Origin: Rhizobium acidisoli
GTDB lineage: Bacteria > Pseudomonadota > Alphaproteobacteria > Rhizobiales > Rhizobiaceae
Assembly (NCBI RefSeq): GCF_002531755.2
Contig: NZ_CP035002.1
Coordinates: 62,001-126,000 of the forward strand
Length of the DNA stretch: 64,000 bases
Reading direction: 5' to 3'
Positions 17,539 through 27,024 of the stretch are shown piece by piece. A program made the translations under genes and the position numbers. Below the pieces are notes generated by a model. It was not told where the DNA came from, made no database searches, and saw only the letters and a program-made list of their open reading frames with translations. How positions within the stretch are numbered: the stretch's first letter is position 1; each line of letters starts with the position of its first letter.

Positions 17539-19248
17539 ATGGCAACCGATGTTTTCACCGTCGCCGAGCGTATCGCTCATTCTCTCAAGAGGCACAACGT
17601 CACCCATATCTTCGCTCAAAGCCTGCCTTCGGCGGTGATCCTCGCCGCCGAAGCGATCGGAATCCGCCAGGTCGCCTACCGCCAGGAAAACATGGGCGGG
17701 ACCATGGCTGATGGTTATGCGCGTTTGTCCGGGAAGGTTAGCGTCGTCGCAGCGCAAAACGGCCCGGCCGCTACGCTTCTCGTCCCACCGCTTTCCGAGG
17801 CGCTGAAGGCCAGCGTACCGATTGTCGCTCTCGTCCAAGACGTTGAACGAGATCAGGCTGATCGCAATGCATTTCAGGAGCTCGACCATCTCGCATTGTT
17901 CCAATCCTGCACGAAGTGGGTGCGCAAGGTAATCGTTGCGGAGCGGATCGACGATTATATCGATGCTGCATTTACGGTAGCCGCCTCGGGCCGGCCGGGG
18001 CCGGTCGCTCTCCTGCTTCCCGCCGACCTGTTACGAGAGCAGATAGCGCCGTCACCATTTCGGCGCGAGGCTGCCCTGGGTCACTGGCCGCTCGATCGGT
18101 TGCGCCCGCGCAATGACGACATCGAGCGCGCAGCCTCGATGATCGCGGCAGCTCACGGTCCCATCATCGTCGCGGGAGGCGGCGTTCATGCGAGCCGCGC
18201 CGCTAGCGAACTGTCGGCGCTACAGGACGAGGCCTCGCTTCCCGTCGTCACGACCAATATGGGCAAAGGCGCGGTCGACGAGTACCATCCGCTGTCGGCA
18301 GGCGTTCTTGGCGCACTCGTTGGACCGAAATCGCTCGGACGACACACGGTTGCGCTTGTCGAGGAAGCCGATCTTGTTATTCTCATTGGGACGCGAACCA
18401 ATCAGAATGGCACCGATAATTGGCGTCAAATCCCCCCGTCCGCGTCAGTCATTCACGTCGATGTCGATCCCGCCGAGATCGGTCGTACATACGAGGCCGT
18501 CAGGTTGGCGGGCGATGCTGCCGAGACTATTCGGGCGCTTCGAAGCGAGCTCGCCGGAAGCGATCTCTCCTACCGCACATCGAAGCGTAATCAATTGACT
18601 GACAGGATCGCCGGGTTCTGGCGCTCGTTTGACACGGAACGGCAATCCGTTGTCCGATCGGACGCCAGTCCGATCCGCCCCGAGCGCATCATGTTCGAGC
18701 TGCAACAGTTGATGACGGCAGATACGACCGTTGTTGCCGATGCGAGCTATTCCTCAATGTGGGTCGCCGGCCAGTTGCGGGCACTTTCGCCCGGCATGCG
18801 CTTTCTCTTGCCGCGGGGCCTTGCAGGTCTCGGGTGGGGCCTGCCGCTTGCGCTCGGCGCGAAAGCGGCAGAGCCCGACAGGCCGGTCGTTACGATCGTC
18901 GGGGACGGCGGCTTCGCCCATAGCTGGGCGGAACTGGAGACTATGGTGCGTAGCAAGCTTCCTATCCTCATTATCGTGTTGAACAATGGCATCCTCGGTT
19001 TTCAGCGTGACGCGGAAACTGCCAAGTTCGGCAGATTCACGACTGCCTGCGGCTTTGCGGATGTCGACCATCAGAAAATTGCGGAAGCTTGCGGCTGCCC
19101 GGCAGTTCGCATTTCCGACCCCGCCGATCTTCCTCGTTACCTCGAGCGCGGTCTCTCTGGAGAGGGCCCTCTGCTGATCGAAGTCATGACAGACCCTGGC
19201 GCCCATCCCCCGCTGTCGCTGTTTGCTGCAATGGATCAAGCGGCATGA
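17539..19248 (+). CDS. Thiamine-diphosphate-dependent acetolactate synthase-like enzyme
   Basis: 569 residues, normal for the acetohydroxyacid synthase / decarboxylase family. The catalytic Glu is Glu50 (AYRQENMGGTMADGYA). The ThDP/Mg site is the GDGG motif at Asp456 followed about 26 residues later by LNNGIL. A central Rossmann-like domain (IIVAGGGVHASRA) starts near 205. Such enzymes join or cleave 2-oxo acids through a ThDP carbanion. It is not a housekeeping ilvB by context, since no small subunit follows. It sits between an aminotransferase and an SDR, and its stop overlaps the SDR start (ATGA). Confidence 0.85.
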   Translation: MATDVFTVAERIAHSLKRHNVTHIFAQSLPSAVILAAEAIGIRQVAYRQENMGGTMADGYARLSGKVSVVAAQNGPAATLLVPPLSEALKASVPIVALVQDVERDQADRNAFQELDHLALFQSCTKWVRKVIVAERIDDYIDAAFTVAASGRPGPVALLLPADLLREQIAPSPFRREAALGHWPLDRLRPRNDDIERAASMIAAAHGPIIVAGGGVHASRAASELSALQDEASLPVVTTNMGKGAVDEYHPLSAGVLGALVGPKSLGRHTVALVEEADLVILIGTRTNQNGTDNWRQIPPSASVIHVDVDPAEIGRTYEAVRLAGDAAETIRALRSELAGSDLSYRTSKRNQLTDRIAGFWRSFDTERQSVVRSDASPIRPERIMFELQQLMTADTTVVADASYSSMWVAGQLRALSPGMRFLLPRGLAGLGWGLPLALGAKAAEPDRPVVTIVGDGGFAHSWAELETMVRSKLPILIIVLNNGILGFQRDAETAKFGRFTTACGFADVDHQKIAEACGCPAVRISDPADLPRYLERGLSGEGPLLIEVMTDPGAHPPLSLFAAMDQAA

Positions 19249-20021
19249 GCGCCGACTGCAGCGCGCACGTTGCCGTTATCAGCGGGGGCACGACCGGGAT
19301 TGGTCTTGCCACCGCGTTTCGTCTGCTCAAAGCCGGCCATCGGGTTGCCGTCTTCAGTCATGGTCGGGAAAGCGTCATGGCCGCCGGCGCAGCACTTGCC
19401 GAGGCTTTCGGGCCAGAACGCTCAATTGTGAGACAGGTCGATCTCCGTGAGCCGGCGGCCGTCGAACAGTTTTTCCGCGAAGTCGCCGATGTCTTGGGCG
19501 CGCCTGGGATTCTCGTGTGCAACGCGGGGATCTCGCCAAGAGGTCCCAACGGCCCTCTCGACATCGCCGACCTTGGCCTTGAGGAGTGGAACGACGTGCT
19601 CGCCGTCAACCTGACGGGCACGATGTTGTGTTGCCGGGTCGTTCTGCCCGGCATGAAGGAAAGAGGTTATGGGCGCGTCATATTGGTTGGATCCCTCGCG
19701 GGCCGGACGAGACCGCGGATTGCCGGCCCGAGCTACGTGGTGTCAAAAGCTGCCCTTTCAGGGTTATCTCGCGTCCTGGTCTCTCAATATGGCCCCTACG
19801 GCATCACATCGAATGTCGTGGCGCCAGGGCGTATCCTCACACCACTGACCGGATCCCCGGAAAGCAAGACAAACATCGAGGCGCTTGCCCGCATTCCCGC
19901 GGGTCGGCTCGGTGTTCCGGGCGATGTCGCTGCCGTGATCGCGTTCCTGGCATCGGAAGATGCCGGGTTCGTCAATGGAGCCATTATAGACGTCAATGGC
20001 GGCGAGTTCGCACCGAGCTAA
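19245..20021 (+). CDS. Short-chain dehydrogenase/reductase
   Basis: A 258-residue classical SDR. The nucleotide-binding motif is GGTTGIG (residues 14-20), with CNAGIS and the catalytic Ser in VGSLAG. Tyr164 and Lys168 form the YxxxK pair, and the C-terminus ends DVNGGEF as in 3-oxoacyl-ACP reductase relatives. It would reduce a ketone or oxidise an alcohol with NAD(P). ATGA overlap with the ThDP gene indicates coupled translation, so its substrate may be that enzyme's product. Confidence 0.9.
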   Translation: MSADCSAHVAVISGGTTGIGLATAFRLLKAGHRVAVFSHGRESVMAAGAALAEAFGPERSIVRQVDLREPAAVEQFFREVADVLGAPGILVCNAGISPRGPNGPLDIADLGLEEWNDVLAVNLTGTMLCCRVVLPGMKERGYGRVILVGSLAGRTRPRIAGPSYVVSKAALSGLSRVLVSQYGPYGITSNVVAPGRILTPLTGSPESKTNIEALARIPAGRLGVPGDVAAVIAFLASEDAGFVNGAIIDVNGGEFAPS

Positions 20022-20056
20022 AGTCGACGTTTTCAAGCGACAAAGGGGCGATCGAC

Positions 20057-20728
20057 ATGACACCACTCATTCTGGTTTGCTCGCAGGACGCCGAGCTTTA
20101 TTTGCTGCTTGCGCATATCCTGCGTTGCGAAGGCTTCGAGGCTCGTCTCGGAGCAAGTGAAGACGATGTAGTGGACGCTTGCACCTCGGCGGAGATTTCC
20201 GCAGTTCTCCTGGATTGTGTGGAGTGGCCAGGTGATGTTGCATTCCTATGTGCGCTGCTGAAGGGCGCCGGGCTTTCCGTAGGAGCGCTCATCGGCGAGG
20301 ATATGGGTGCCGAGCACCTGCAGTTGATCAAGTCGGGCCTCGACGAAGGCATCATGCGTCCTTTGTCGCCGTCGAAGCTTCTTGCCTTTTTGCACGGAAT
20401 AGGAACGCGGTCGGAGGTTGTGACCCGGCCAAGTTTCGCTATCGACCCCGAGTTTATATTCGAGCGGCACGCTGTTGTCGTCGGGGGCAAGAGAATAGCC
20501 CTTGCACCTATGGAGGCGAGAATCCTGAGATTCCTGCTAAAAAAGCATGGCCAAGTCAGCACCCGCGAACAACTCATTGAGGCCGTTTGGCCCGATCGGC
20601 ACGCAGTGATGAACAGGACGGTCGATGTGCATATCGGTCGACTGCGAAAAGCGGTCGCGGGACTCCGCAATCTGCGGGTCCGCACCGTATATGGCGCAGG
20701 TTACGCTCTTGAATTTCAAGATGGTTGA
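20057..20728 (+). CDS. OmpR/PhoB-like regulator with degenerate receiver (paralog)
   Basis: 223 residues. It has the same plan as the regulator at 9083: an N-terminal receiver lacking the acidic pair (LVCSQDAELYLLL), an Asp kept in VLLDC, and the switch Lys changed to Arg (MRPLSPSKLL). The C-terminal winged helix contains LAPMEARILRFL and TVDVHIGRLRKA. The two proteins share an unusual S-x-D-A-(D/E)-x-Y-L-x-L-x-H-I-L pattern at the N-terminus, which indicates duplication. It lies 35 bases after the SDR gene and is probably co-transcribed with the enzymes. No histidine kinase is nearby. Confidence 0.85.
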   Translation: MTPLILVCSQDAELYLLLAHILRCEGFEARLGASEDDVVDACTSAEISAVLLDCVEWPGDVAFLCALLKGAGLSVGALIGEDMGAEHLQLIKSGLDEGIMRPLSPSKLLAFLHGIGTRSEVVTRPSFAIDPEFIFERHAVVVGGKRIALAPMEARILRFLLKKHGQVSTREQLIEAVWPDRHAVMNRTVDVHIGRLRKAVAGLRNLRVRTVYGAGYALEFQDG

Positions 20729-21280
20729 AGTCGGCACGTGGTTGCCTCTGACTGACTTCGTCCCGACACCGCGTTCCGGATTCGACATGTACACGCCGGG
20801 CTATAGGTCATGCTTTGAAGATAACGGCTCTGGCCCAACGAGACGCCCTCGGGGCAACGCAGCGCCCACAAGGCGATTTGCAATGGCCGGAACACACCTG
20901 ATCAGTTCGATACCGCACGGAAACAAAGGGGAAGCGGCATTGTTACTGAGACGCCGCCTGACGCAAGAGCCTTCCGTGACCTGCGTGGGGCGCATCCGGT
21001 ATGGGAGCGTGAATGATGGACACAGCAACGCAATGGGCACTTCTTCTCGGTGTACTGACGTTGGCGAGCTGGATAGCAGGTGGCCTGGCAACCGTCCTCG
21101 GAAACGGGGGGGGTCGGCCAACACAGGCAAAAGGCGGTAGAATATCTGAGCCTCGGGCCAAACGGAATCGAATGCTTCGGAATTGCCGGGAACCCTCTCC
21201 CGGTTTGGTTGTTGGAGACGCGTTCGGATGCCGGCGGCATCCGCCGCTGGCCCACAACGAGATCCCAATAGGAGAGAGTG
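20729..21280. other. Intergenic stretch with a doubtful small membrane ORF
   Basis: About 550 bases between the regulator and the catalase remnant. A frame starting at 21016 (GGGAGCGTGA upstream) encodes a plausible membrane helix (ALLLGVLTLASWIAGGLATV). It then meets a run of eight Gs at 21106-21113 and continues as Arg-rich, unlikely protein. It may be a frameshifted small membrane gene or chance. The right end carries the catalase ribosome binding site (AGGAGAG). Confidence 0.35.
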
Positions 21281-22055
21281 ATGTTTTATACGGATGGAAA
21301 GCTGCAATTTCCTGTGCGCGTCGAAACACCCGATCCGCAGTTTGCCCGAGCGTTGCAACAGGCTATCGGCGGCGTCGAAGGCGAAATTCGCGTGCGGTGA
21401 CCTGCTGATGAACACCGCAGCGGAGGAACTCGGACATATCGAGATGCTAGCGACTGCCGTGGCCCTGAACCTCGAAGGCGCGCCCGTATCAGTTAAAGAT
21501 GCGGTGGCGCGGGACCCGGTGGCAAGCGCAGTCCTAGGCGGCTTGAACATGAAAAATCTGCTTTCGGCGGGGCTTTCGGCCATGCCCGTTGATTCCGACG
21601 GCGTTCCCTTCGGCATGTCGCACATTTATGCCAGCGGCAATATCGCAGCCGATATGACAGCGAATGTCGCGGCCGAGTCCACCGGGCGTGTCTTGGCGAC
21701 CAGGCTGTTCAACCTCACTAATGATCCCGGCATGAAGGAGATGCTGTCCTATCTCATCGCCCGCGACACAATGCACCAAAACCAGTGGATGGCTGCCCTA
21801 GAAGAACTCGGCGGGCCAGCAAAGGTCTTCCCGATCCCCAACAGCTTCCCTCAGGAGCAGGAGTTGCAGGACTTCAGCTACGCCTATCTCGGTTTTCAGC
21901 AGGATGGCAGCGAGCCGGTTGCCGGACGCTGGTCCGAAGGCAGGTCAATCGACGGTAAGGGAAGTTTTGTGACTGTGGTGCCGAAACCGATGGGGCAAAA
22001 GCCTGTTCTCGGGCCGGCAAAGTCTAATAGCGGCGCACAAGCCGAACAGATCTGA
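21281..22055 (+). pseudogene. Manganese (non-heme) catalase, broken by internal deletion/frameshift
   Basis: The ATG at 21281 starts a typical manganese catalase N-terminus (MFYTDGKLQFPVRVE), but the frame stops at 21398-21400 after IRVR. The rest of the protein continues from 21399 in the next frame (LLMNTAAEELGHIEMLAT) to 22055. Family members have about 18 more residues between these points, including the conserved helix after the first Glu ligand. A loss of about 50 bases would explain both the gap and the frame change. Metal-ligand candidates Glu (GGVEGE), Glu/His (EELGH) and the later Glu and His are still encoded. The enzyme normally dismutates hydrogen peroxide at a di-manganese site. 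A product starting at the internal ATG 21408 would lack a ligand. A sequencing error is less likely because so many bases are missing. Confidence 0.85.
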
Positions 22056-22114
22056 GCGGCTAACTGGAGGGCATTGTTCGCCCGCCATCACTCAAGGCAT
22101 CTGGAGGAACAAAG

Positions 22115-22612
22115 ATGAGATTGATATTCAAGGCGTGCCTTCTATTTGTGTTTGCGGCGCCTGCTTTTGCTGCCGATGAAGCCGCACGTCAGAAGGCGAC
22201 CGATTTCGCCTTCCGCGCCGCCGCGTCGAATATGTTCGAGCTCAAGGCTGCCGAGATTGAGGTCGCAAAAGGCGCGGCCGAAGATGCAAAGCAGTTCGCC
22301 ACCGACATGCTGAAAGATCACGGGCGCGCTGGCCCGATTTTGGCGGTTGCCGCCAAGGAGGATGGCGTTGAACTGCCGTCAGCTCTTGACGAGGAGCATG
22401 CAAGGAAGCTTGACGCGCTGCAGGAAAGCGATCGCGAGAATTTCGACCAAGCGTATCTTTCGACTCAAATGACTGCGCACGAGGAGGCCGTGTCACTCTT
22501 TACAGACTATTCGCAAAATGGCCCCGATGGTGCCCTGAAGCGAGCATCGCAGAAGATCCTGCCGGACCTCAGGATGCATCTGACGAGGATCAAGGGGCTG
22601 ACCTCAAAGTGA
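22115..22612 (+). CDS. DUF4142 family periplasmic protein
   Basis: A 165-residue protein with a signal peptide (cleaved near residue 20, after AFA) and a helical ferritin-like DUF4142 domain. The visible elements are FAFRAAASNMFELKAAEIEVAKG and the later DMLKDHGR, with key charged and His residues. The SD GGAGG precedes the ATG. Function is unknown. In rhizobia such genes often sit with catalase and other stress genes, as here. The stop overlaps the next gene's GTG (GTGA). Confidence 0.85.
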   Translation: MRLIFKACLLFVFAAPAFAADEAARQKATDFAFRAAASNMFELKAAEIEVAKGAAEDAKQFATDMLKDHGRAGPILAVAAKEDGVELPSALDEEHARKLDALQESDRENFDQAYLSTQMTAHEEAVSLFTDYSQNGPDGALKRASQKILPDLRMHLTRIKGLTSK

Positions 22613-23589
22613 GGGAAGCGGCAACAAGGAATGCAGCAGGCGAGCACCTCACGCCGTTTACCAGAAATGAACTCTGCCGCGCTCGACGGCTCAATGCCTT
22701 TCTTGATCTTCTTCCTCGCTACCACACCGACAGACGCTGGAATGCCAAAACGGTTCAGAGTCTGGTTCGGGCTGTACAGTTCCTCGTTCCGGATAAGGTG
22801 ACCCGCTATAACGAAATTGCCACCCGCCCCGCAATGTCCAACGGCGGGCGCGTCGGCGTAAGGTGGATCGTCCCGGAGGGAGCGCGCCGCGGTCTCTACG
22901 TTCACTTCCATGGCGGAGCCTGGGTGGTAGGCAACGCGCGCCTCGATGACGGTATCACGTGTCCCATCGCGAGGCATTGCGGGATGCTGGTAGCGGGCGT
23001 CGATTTCCACAATGCTGTAGACGACCGCCTCGATTTGACGCTTCAAGACTGCAAAGCCGCGATCGAGTGGCTGGTCGAACATCTGGCTGAGCTTCAGGTT
23101 GAGCAGATCATCCTCGGCGGCGAGTCGTCCGGCGCACATCTTGCTGCGGAGGCGCTTCTTCATCTGCGGGAGCGCGGCTGGGCGAGGTTAATATCTGGCT
23201 TCGTCTCCGTGTGCGGTTGCTACGACCTGACGGGATCGGAAAGCTTACGGAGGTCGAGCCGGAAGAGCCTAGTGATCAACGGGCCATCGGCGCTGCGCAA
23301 TCTCCAGCGGCTGACGCCCAGCCTATCAGGGCGTGAGGCGAGAGGCCCGATATTTGCCGATCTCTCCGGGCTCCCGCCCGCCTTGCTGATAGCCGGAGCA
23401 CTTGACCCGATCGTCGACGACAGTCTTTCGATGGGAACGCAATGGCAGCAGCAGAGCGGCAACGCTGAGTGCGTCGTCGTACCCGAGGCGCCGCACGGCT
23501 TTAACCGCTTGCCGACAGCGCTTGCCGCAAGGGCAAACGGCCTTGTCCGTGAATGGATGAGGAAGACAATTGCAAAAGGCGTGGGTTAG
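22609..23589 (+). CDS. Alpha/beta hydrolase, HSL-type carboxylesterase
   Basis: A 326-residue esterase of the hormone-sensitive lipase (family IV) type. It has the oxyanion motif HGGAW, nucleophile Ser173 in GESSG, Asp266 in ALDPIVDD and His296 in APHGF. It has no signal peptide, so it is probably cytoplasmic. The GTG start overlaps the DUF4142 stop, so the two are co-translated. The natural substrate is unknown; such enzymes hydrolyse short-chain esters. Confidence 0.88.
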   Translation: MREAATRNAAGEHLTPFTRNELCRARRLNAFLDLLPRYHTDRRWNAKTVQSLVRAVQFLVPDKVTRYNEIATRPAMSNGGRVGVRWIVPEGARRGLYVHFHGGAWVVGNARLDDGITCPIARHCGMLVAGVDFHNAVDDRLDLTLQDCKAAIEWLVEHLAELQVEQIILGGESSGAHLAAEALLHLRERGWARLISGFVSVCGCYDLTGSESLRRSSRKSLVINGPSALRNLQRLTPSLSGREARGPIFADLSGLPPALLIAGALDPIVDDSLSMGTQWQQQSGNAECVVVPEAPHGFNRLPTALAARANGLVREWMRKTIAKGVG

Positions 23590-23629
23590 GAGACGTCTTT
23601 ATGTGCTGGACCGCCGAATTTCGATGGCA

Positions 23630-24820
23630 TCATCGATCCACCTCGCCGAAAACGATGTCAAGCGAGCCTAGAACGGCCGATATATCTGCCAGCTGGTGGC
23701 CGCGGCACATAATGTCCATTGCTTGCAGATGGGTAAAACCCGGTGCCCGAATCTTGCAACGATACGGCGCATTTGTGCCGTCCGCGACCAGATAAACGCC
23801 GAATTCGCCTTTCGGCGCTTCCACAGCCGCGTAAACCTCACCTGCAGGGACTCGGAAGCCCTCGGTATAAAGCTTAAAATGATGGATCAGCGCTTCCATA
23901 GACCGCTTCATCTGTCCACGTTTGGGTGGCACCACCTTGCCGTCGCTCGACGTAACGGGACCCGTGGCGGCATTGCCGAGCAGCCGCTCGACGCACTGCA
24001 CGATGATCCGCACCGACTCCCGCATTTCCTGAATCCGGATGAGATAGCGATCGTAGCAGTCGCCATTCTTGCCGATGGGGATGTCGAATTCCATCTCCGA
24101 ATAGCACTCGTATGGATTCGCGCGCCGGAGATCCCACGCAGCTCCCGAGCCCCGGATCAGCACTCCGGAAAAACCCCACGCCCAGGCGTCTTCTAGTGAG
24201 ATTACACCAATGTCGACATTACGCTGCTTGAAGATGCGGTTATCGGTGAGAAGCCCGCCGATATCAGCAAGCGTCTTTGGAAAGGTTTTGCACCATTCGC
24301 CAATATCCTCGACCAAATTGGCGGGGAGATCCTGATGAACGCCGCCGGGCCTAAAATATGCAGCATGCATGCGTGAGCCCGACGCACGTTCGTAGAACAC
24401 CATCAGCTTCTCCCTTTCTTCGAAGCCCCACAGAGGCGGCGTGAGGGCGCCGACATCCATGGCCTGAGTAGTGACATTCAGCAGGTGGGAGAGGACGCGG
24501 CTGATCTCCGAATAGAGAACTCGAATAAGCTGTCCTCGATAAGGCACCGCGACGCCGAGCAGCTTTTCAACCGCCAGGCAGTAGGCATGCTCCTGGCACA
24601 TCGGCGCGACATAATCGAGCCTGTCAAAATAGGGTAATGCCTGAAGGTAAGTTTTTTTCTCGATCAGCTTTTCCGTGCCACGATGAAGCAGCCCGATATG
24701 GGGATCGACCCGCTCAACGATTTCACCATCCAATTCCAGCACCAGACGCAGGACCCCATGGGCGGCAGGGTGCTGGGGGCCGAAGTTGATGTTGAAATTT
24801 CTAACATCGTGCTCTGTCAT
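23630..24820 (-). CDS. nuoD: NADH-quinone oxidoreductase subunit D
   Basis: 396 residues, the normal length of NuoD, the 49-kDa-type subunit of complex I that helps form the quinone site in the peripheral arm. Family blocks are [25 protein letters not shown], the CQEHAYC loop and the C-terminal DIVFGEVDR. The reading frame is intact. It follows a broken nuoC and is not followed by nuoE, so it is an orphan of a second-copy nuo cluster, like the extra nuo operon known from some rhizobial symbiotic plasmids. Confidence 0.93.
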   Translation of the reverse strand: MTEHDVRNFNINFGPQHPAAHGVLRLVLELDGEIVERVDPHIGLLHRGTEKLIEKKTYLQALPYFDRLDYVAPMCQEHAYCLAVEKLLGVAVPYRGQLIRVLYSEISRVLSHLLNVTTQAMDVGALTPPLWGFEEREKLMVFYERASGSRMHAAYFRPGGVHQDLPANLVEDIGEWCKTFPKTLADIGGLLTDNRIFKQRNVDIGVISLEDAWAWGFSGVLIRGSGAAWDLRRANPYECYSEMEFDIPIGKNGDCYDRYLIRIQEMRESVRIIVQCVERLLGNAATGPVTSSDGKVVPPKRGQMKRSMEALIHHFKLYTEGFRVPAGEVYAAVEAPKGEFGVYLVADGTNAPYRCKIRAPGFTHLQAMDIMCRGHQLADISAVLGSLDIVFGEVDR

Positions 24821-24851
24821 CGATCTGCTCCTGAGCGTTCAAAACGCTTCC

Positions 24852-25308
24852 CTACTGCTCTGGTGGCTCGACGGTCGTTTTCTCGTCGCCAGGCAGATGA
24901 GTCCCCTCCCACGGCGAGAGAAAATCGAAGTGCCGATATTCCTGCTTCAGTTCCACCGGTTCGTAGATCACGCGCTTGGCCGCATCGTCGTAGCGCACCT
25001 CGACGAAACCCGTCAGCGGAAAGTCCTTACGCAACGGATGTCCTTGAAACCATAGTCCGTCAGGAGGCGGCGCAGGTCAGGATGACCCGTGAAGAGGATG
25101 CCGTACATGTCCCAGGCTTCGCGTTCGTACCAGTCCGCACAGGGAAAAAGCACGCAAGCGGAGGGGACGGGCGTGTCCTCGTTGGCGGAGAGTTTAACCC
25201 TGACTCGCAGGTTTTGAGTGGGTGACAGAAGATGATAGACGACGTCAAAACGTTCCGTCCGAGCTGGCCAGTCGACGCCGCAGATGTCTAGGAGACAACC
25301 GAAAAGGC
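24852..25308 (-). pseudogene. nuoC: nuoC, 3' part, frameshifted and cut by IS66
   Basis: The C-terminal part of NuoC (30-kDa-type complex I subunit): [13 protein letters not shown], then [14 protein letters not shown], the family signature. Near 25046 one base appears to be missing. The frame passes through GFKDIR to an early stop, while the expected [18 protein letters not shown] continues in another frame to 24852. The left edge is the IS66 insertion point. Joining this to 27870-28043 across one copy of the 8-bp duplication restores an open frame ([14 protein letters not shown]), so the gene was whole before insertion, apart from the point deletion. Confidence 0.9.
25301..25308. repeat. Target site duplication, left copy
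   Basis: GAAAAGGC, identical to 27870-27877. Eight bases is the normal IS66 duplication length. It lies within nuoC coding sequence. Confidence 0.93.
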
Positions 25309-25333
25309 GTAAGCGCGATTTTCGCTGCACGTT
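25309..25333. repeat. IS66 left inverted repeat
   Basis: It starts GTAAGCGCGATTTTC, with the first 15 bases identical to the complement of the right end. The match then weakens (GCTGCACGTT against CCCGCACCTT) for about ten more bases. Confidence 0.9.
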
Positions 25334-25382
25334 GACGCCAACCCGTTGATTGGTTCGGATCAACGTTTGGAACCGTATTGTG

Positions 25383-26973
25383 TCAGGCGGCTTCGGTTCT
25401 GGCGAAGTTGAACGGCAGCAGGTCGACGATGTCGGCCCTTTCGTCCCGCTGCGCCAACTCAGTGAGCACGTAGCGCAGCCAGGTGAGTGGGTCGACGCCA
25501 CAGGCGCGGCAAGTGAGCATCAGACTGTAGATCACTGCGCTGGCCTTGGCTCCGTCGGCGGTGTCGCTGAACAGCCACGATTTTCTTCCGGTGGCAAAAA
25601 CTCTGATATCGCGTTCCAGAATGTTGTTATCGATCGGCATCCTGCCGTCGCTGGTGTAGCGTGTCAGGTAATCCCATTGGTTCAGGGTGTAGGACACGGC
25701 GTCGCCGAGCTTGGTATCCGGCACGACCTTCGGCGCGATGGCGTCGAGCCACGCCTTTAGGGCGTTCAGGACAGGCAAGCTGTGCTGTTGGCGGAAACGG
25801 CGAATGCAATCAGCCGTCGTCTCACCGGCATCTGGGGTTTTGTCTCTTGCCTGCTTTTCGATCCGGTAGAGCTGCTCGAAGAACCGGAGTGCCTGTTCCG
25901 GCGGTCCGCCTCCATTCTTCCGGGTTTTGAGAGCCTCGACGAAGCGCCGTCGTGAATGAGCCATGCATCCGACATGGGTTGCGCCATGCAATGTGCGCCA
26001 CGCGGTGTAGCCATCGGTCACCAATATGCCGCGGTAGTCACCGAGGAAGGTCTGGGGGTGGATCTGGCCTCGGCCGGGCTGATAATCGAGCAGTACGATT
26101 GGCTGTTCACTATCCTCGCCACTGCGATAAGCCCACATATACGATGTGCTGGTGGCCTCCTTGTCCTTTTCCTTCAGGACCTGGACTGTGGTCTCATCGC
26201 CATGAATGAGAGGCTGTGATCGCAGCCGCAGTTTCAGAGCGTCATAGATGCGATGCAGATGCTTCTCGCTTGAACCGATGACCCAGTGAGCGAGAGCGCC
26301 GCGGCTGATCGGCACGCCGGCCCGCTCAAATGTCTGCGCCACGCGGTAGAGCGGTGTGCCATCGACGTATTTGTGGACGAGCGCGAAGGCTAGCGTCGAA
26401 GCGGTAGCGATGCTGCCCGGCAGGGGCTGCGTCGGCATCGGCGCGATCACGACGGGTGTGTTGATCCCGGTGCGGTCGCAATGGCGGCAGGCATATTTGA
26501 ACCGGACGTTCTGCAGGACCTTTGCCTTGACTTCGATATGAAGCTGCTCGGTAACGGCCTCGCCCATGCGATGCATTTGACTATCGCAGCACGGGCAAGC
26601 CTTCTGATCGTCGGGAAGGTCATATTCGACACGCTCACGCGGCAGATCTTCCGGCAGAGGTCTGCGGCCGCGCTTTTTTCCCACGGCGCTCGCGACCGCC
26701 GGCAGGCCCGTGTCCGGGAGATCGACAACGTCATCACCGTCGCCGCTGTCATCTTCGTCGACAGCCTCTTCGGCTTCGTTGAAGAGGCGATCAACGTGCT
26801 TTTCGCTGCGCGGTGCAAAGCGATGCAGCTTTGCAAGCGCCAGCTCCTCCTCAAGGCTTTACGACCCGCTGCGAGAGCGCTTCCTTCTCGGCTTTGAGCG
26901 CAGCGATTTCGGCAGCATTGGCTGCCAATTGCGCCATCAGTTCTGCAATGCTCGGTTCGCCGGTGCGAGTCAT
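25383..26973 (-). pseudogene. tnpC: IS66 transposase TnpC, frameshifted near its N-terminus
   Basis: The transposase of IS66 is normally about 510-540 residues. Here an ATG at 26973 opens MTRTGEPSIAELMAQLAAN and a coiled helix (IAALKAEKEALSQRV), but the frame stops after VVKP near 26850. The expected continuation (LEEELALAKLHRFAPRSEKH) lies in the next frame, which stays open to 25383. The main part has the zinc-finger-like CPCCDSQMHR, then LIHGDETTVQVL with a likely catalytic Asp, and the C-terminal IDNNILERDIRVFATGRKSW typical of TnpC. A GTG inside (26684) could start a 433-residue product lacking the N-terminus. Natural frameshifting here is not known for IS66. Confidence 0.85.
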
Positions 26974-27024
26974 CAGATTCTTGAATCTGAACTGCCCCTG
27001 CACGTCAATCGCTATTCGCCATCC

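Noticed and set aside
20801..21625. A 274-codon minus-strand frame across the catalase remnant
   Set aside because: It is low in recognisable structure and overlaps the well-conserved catalase sequence in antisense.
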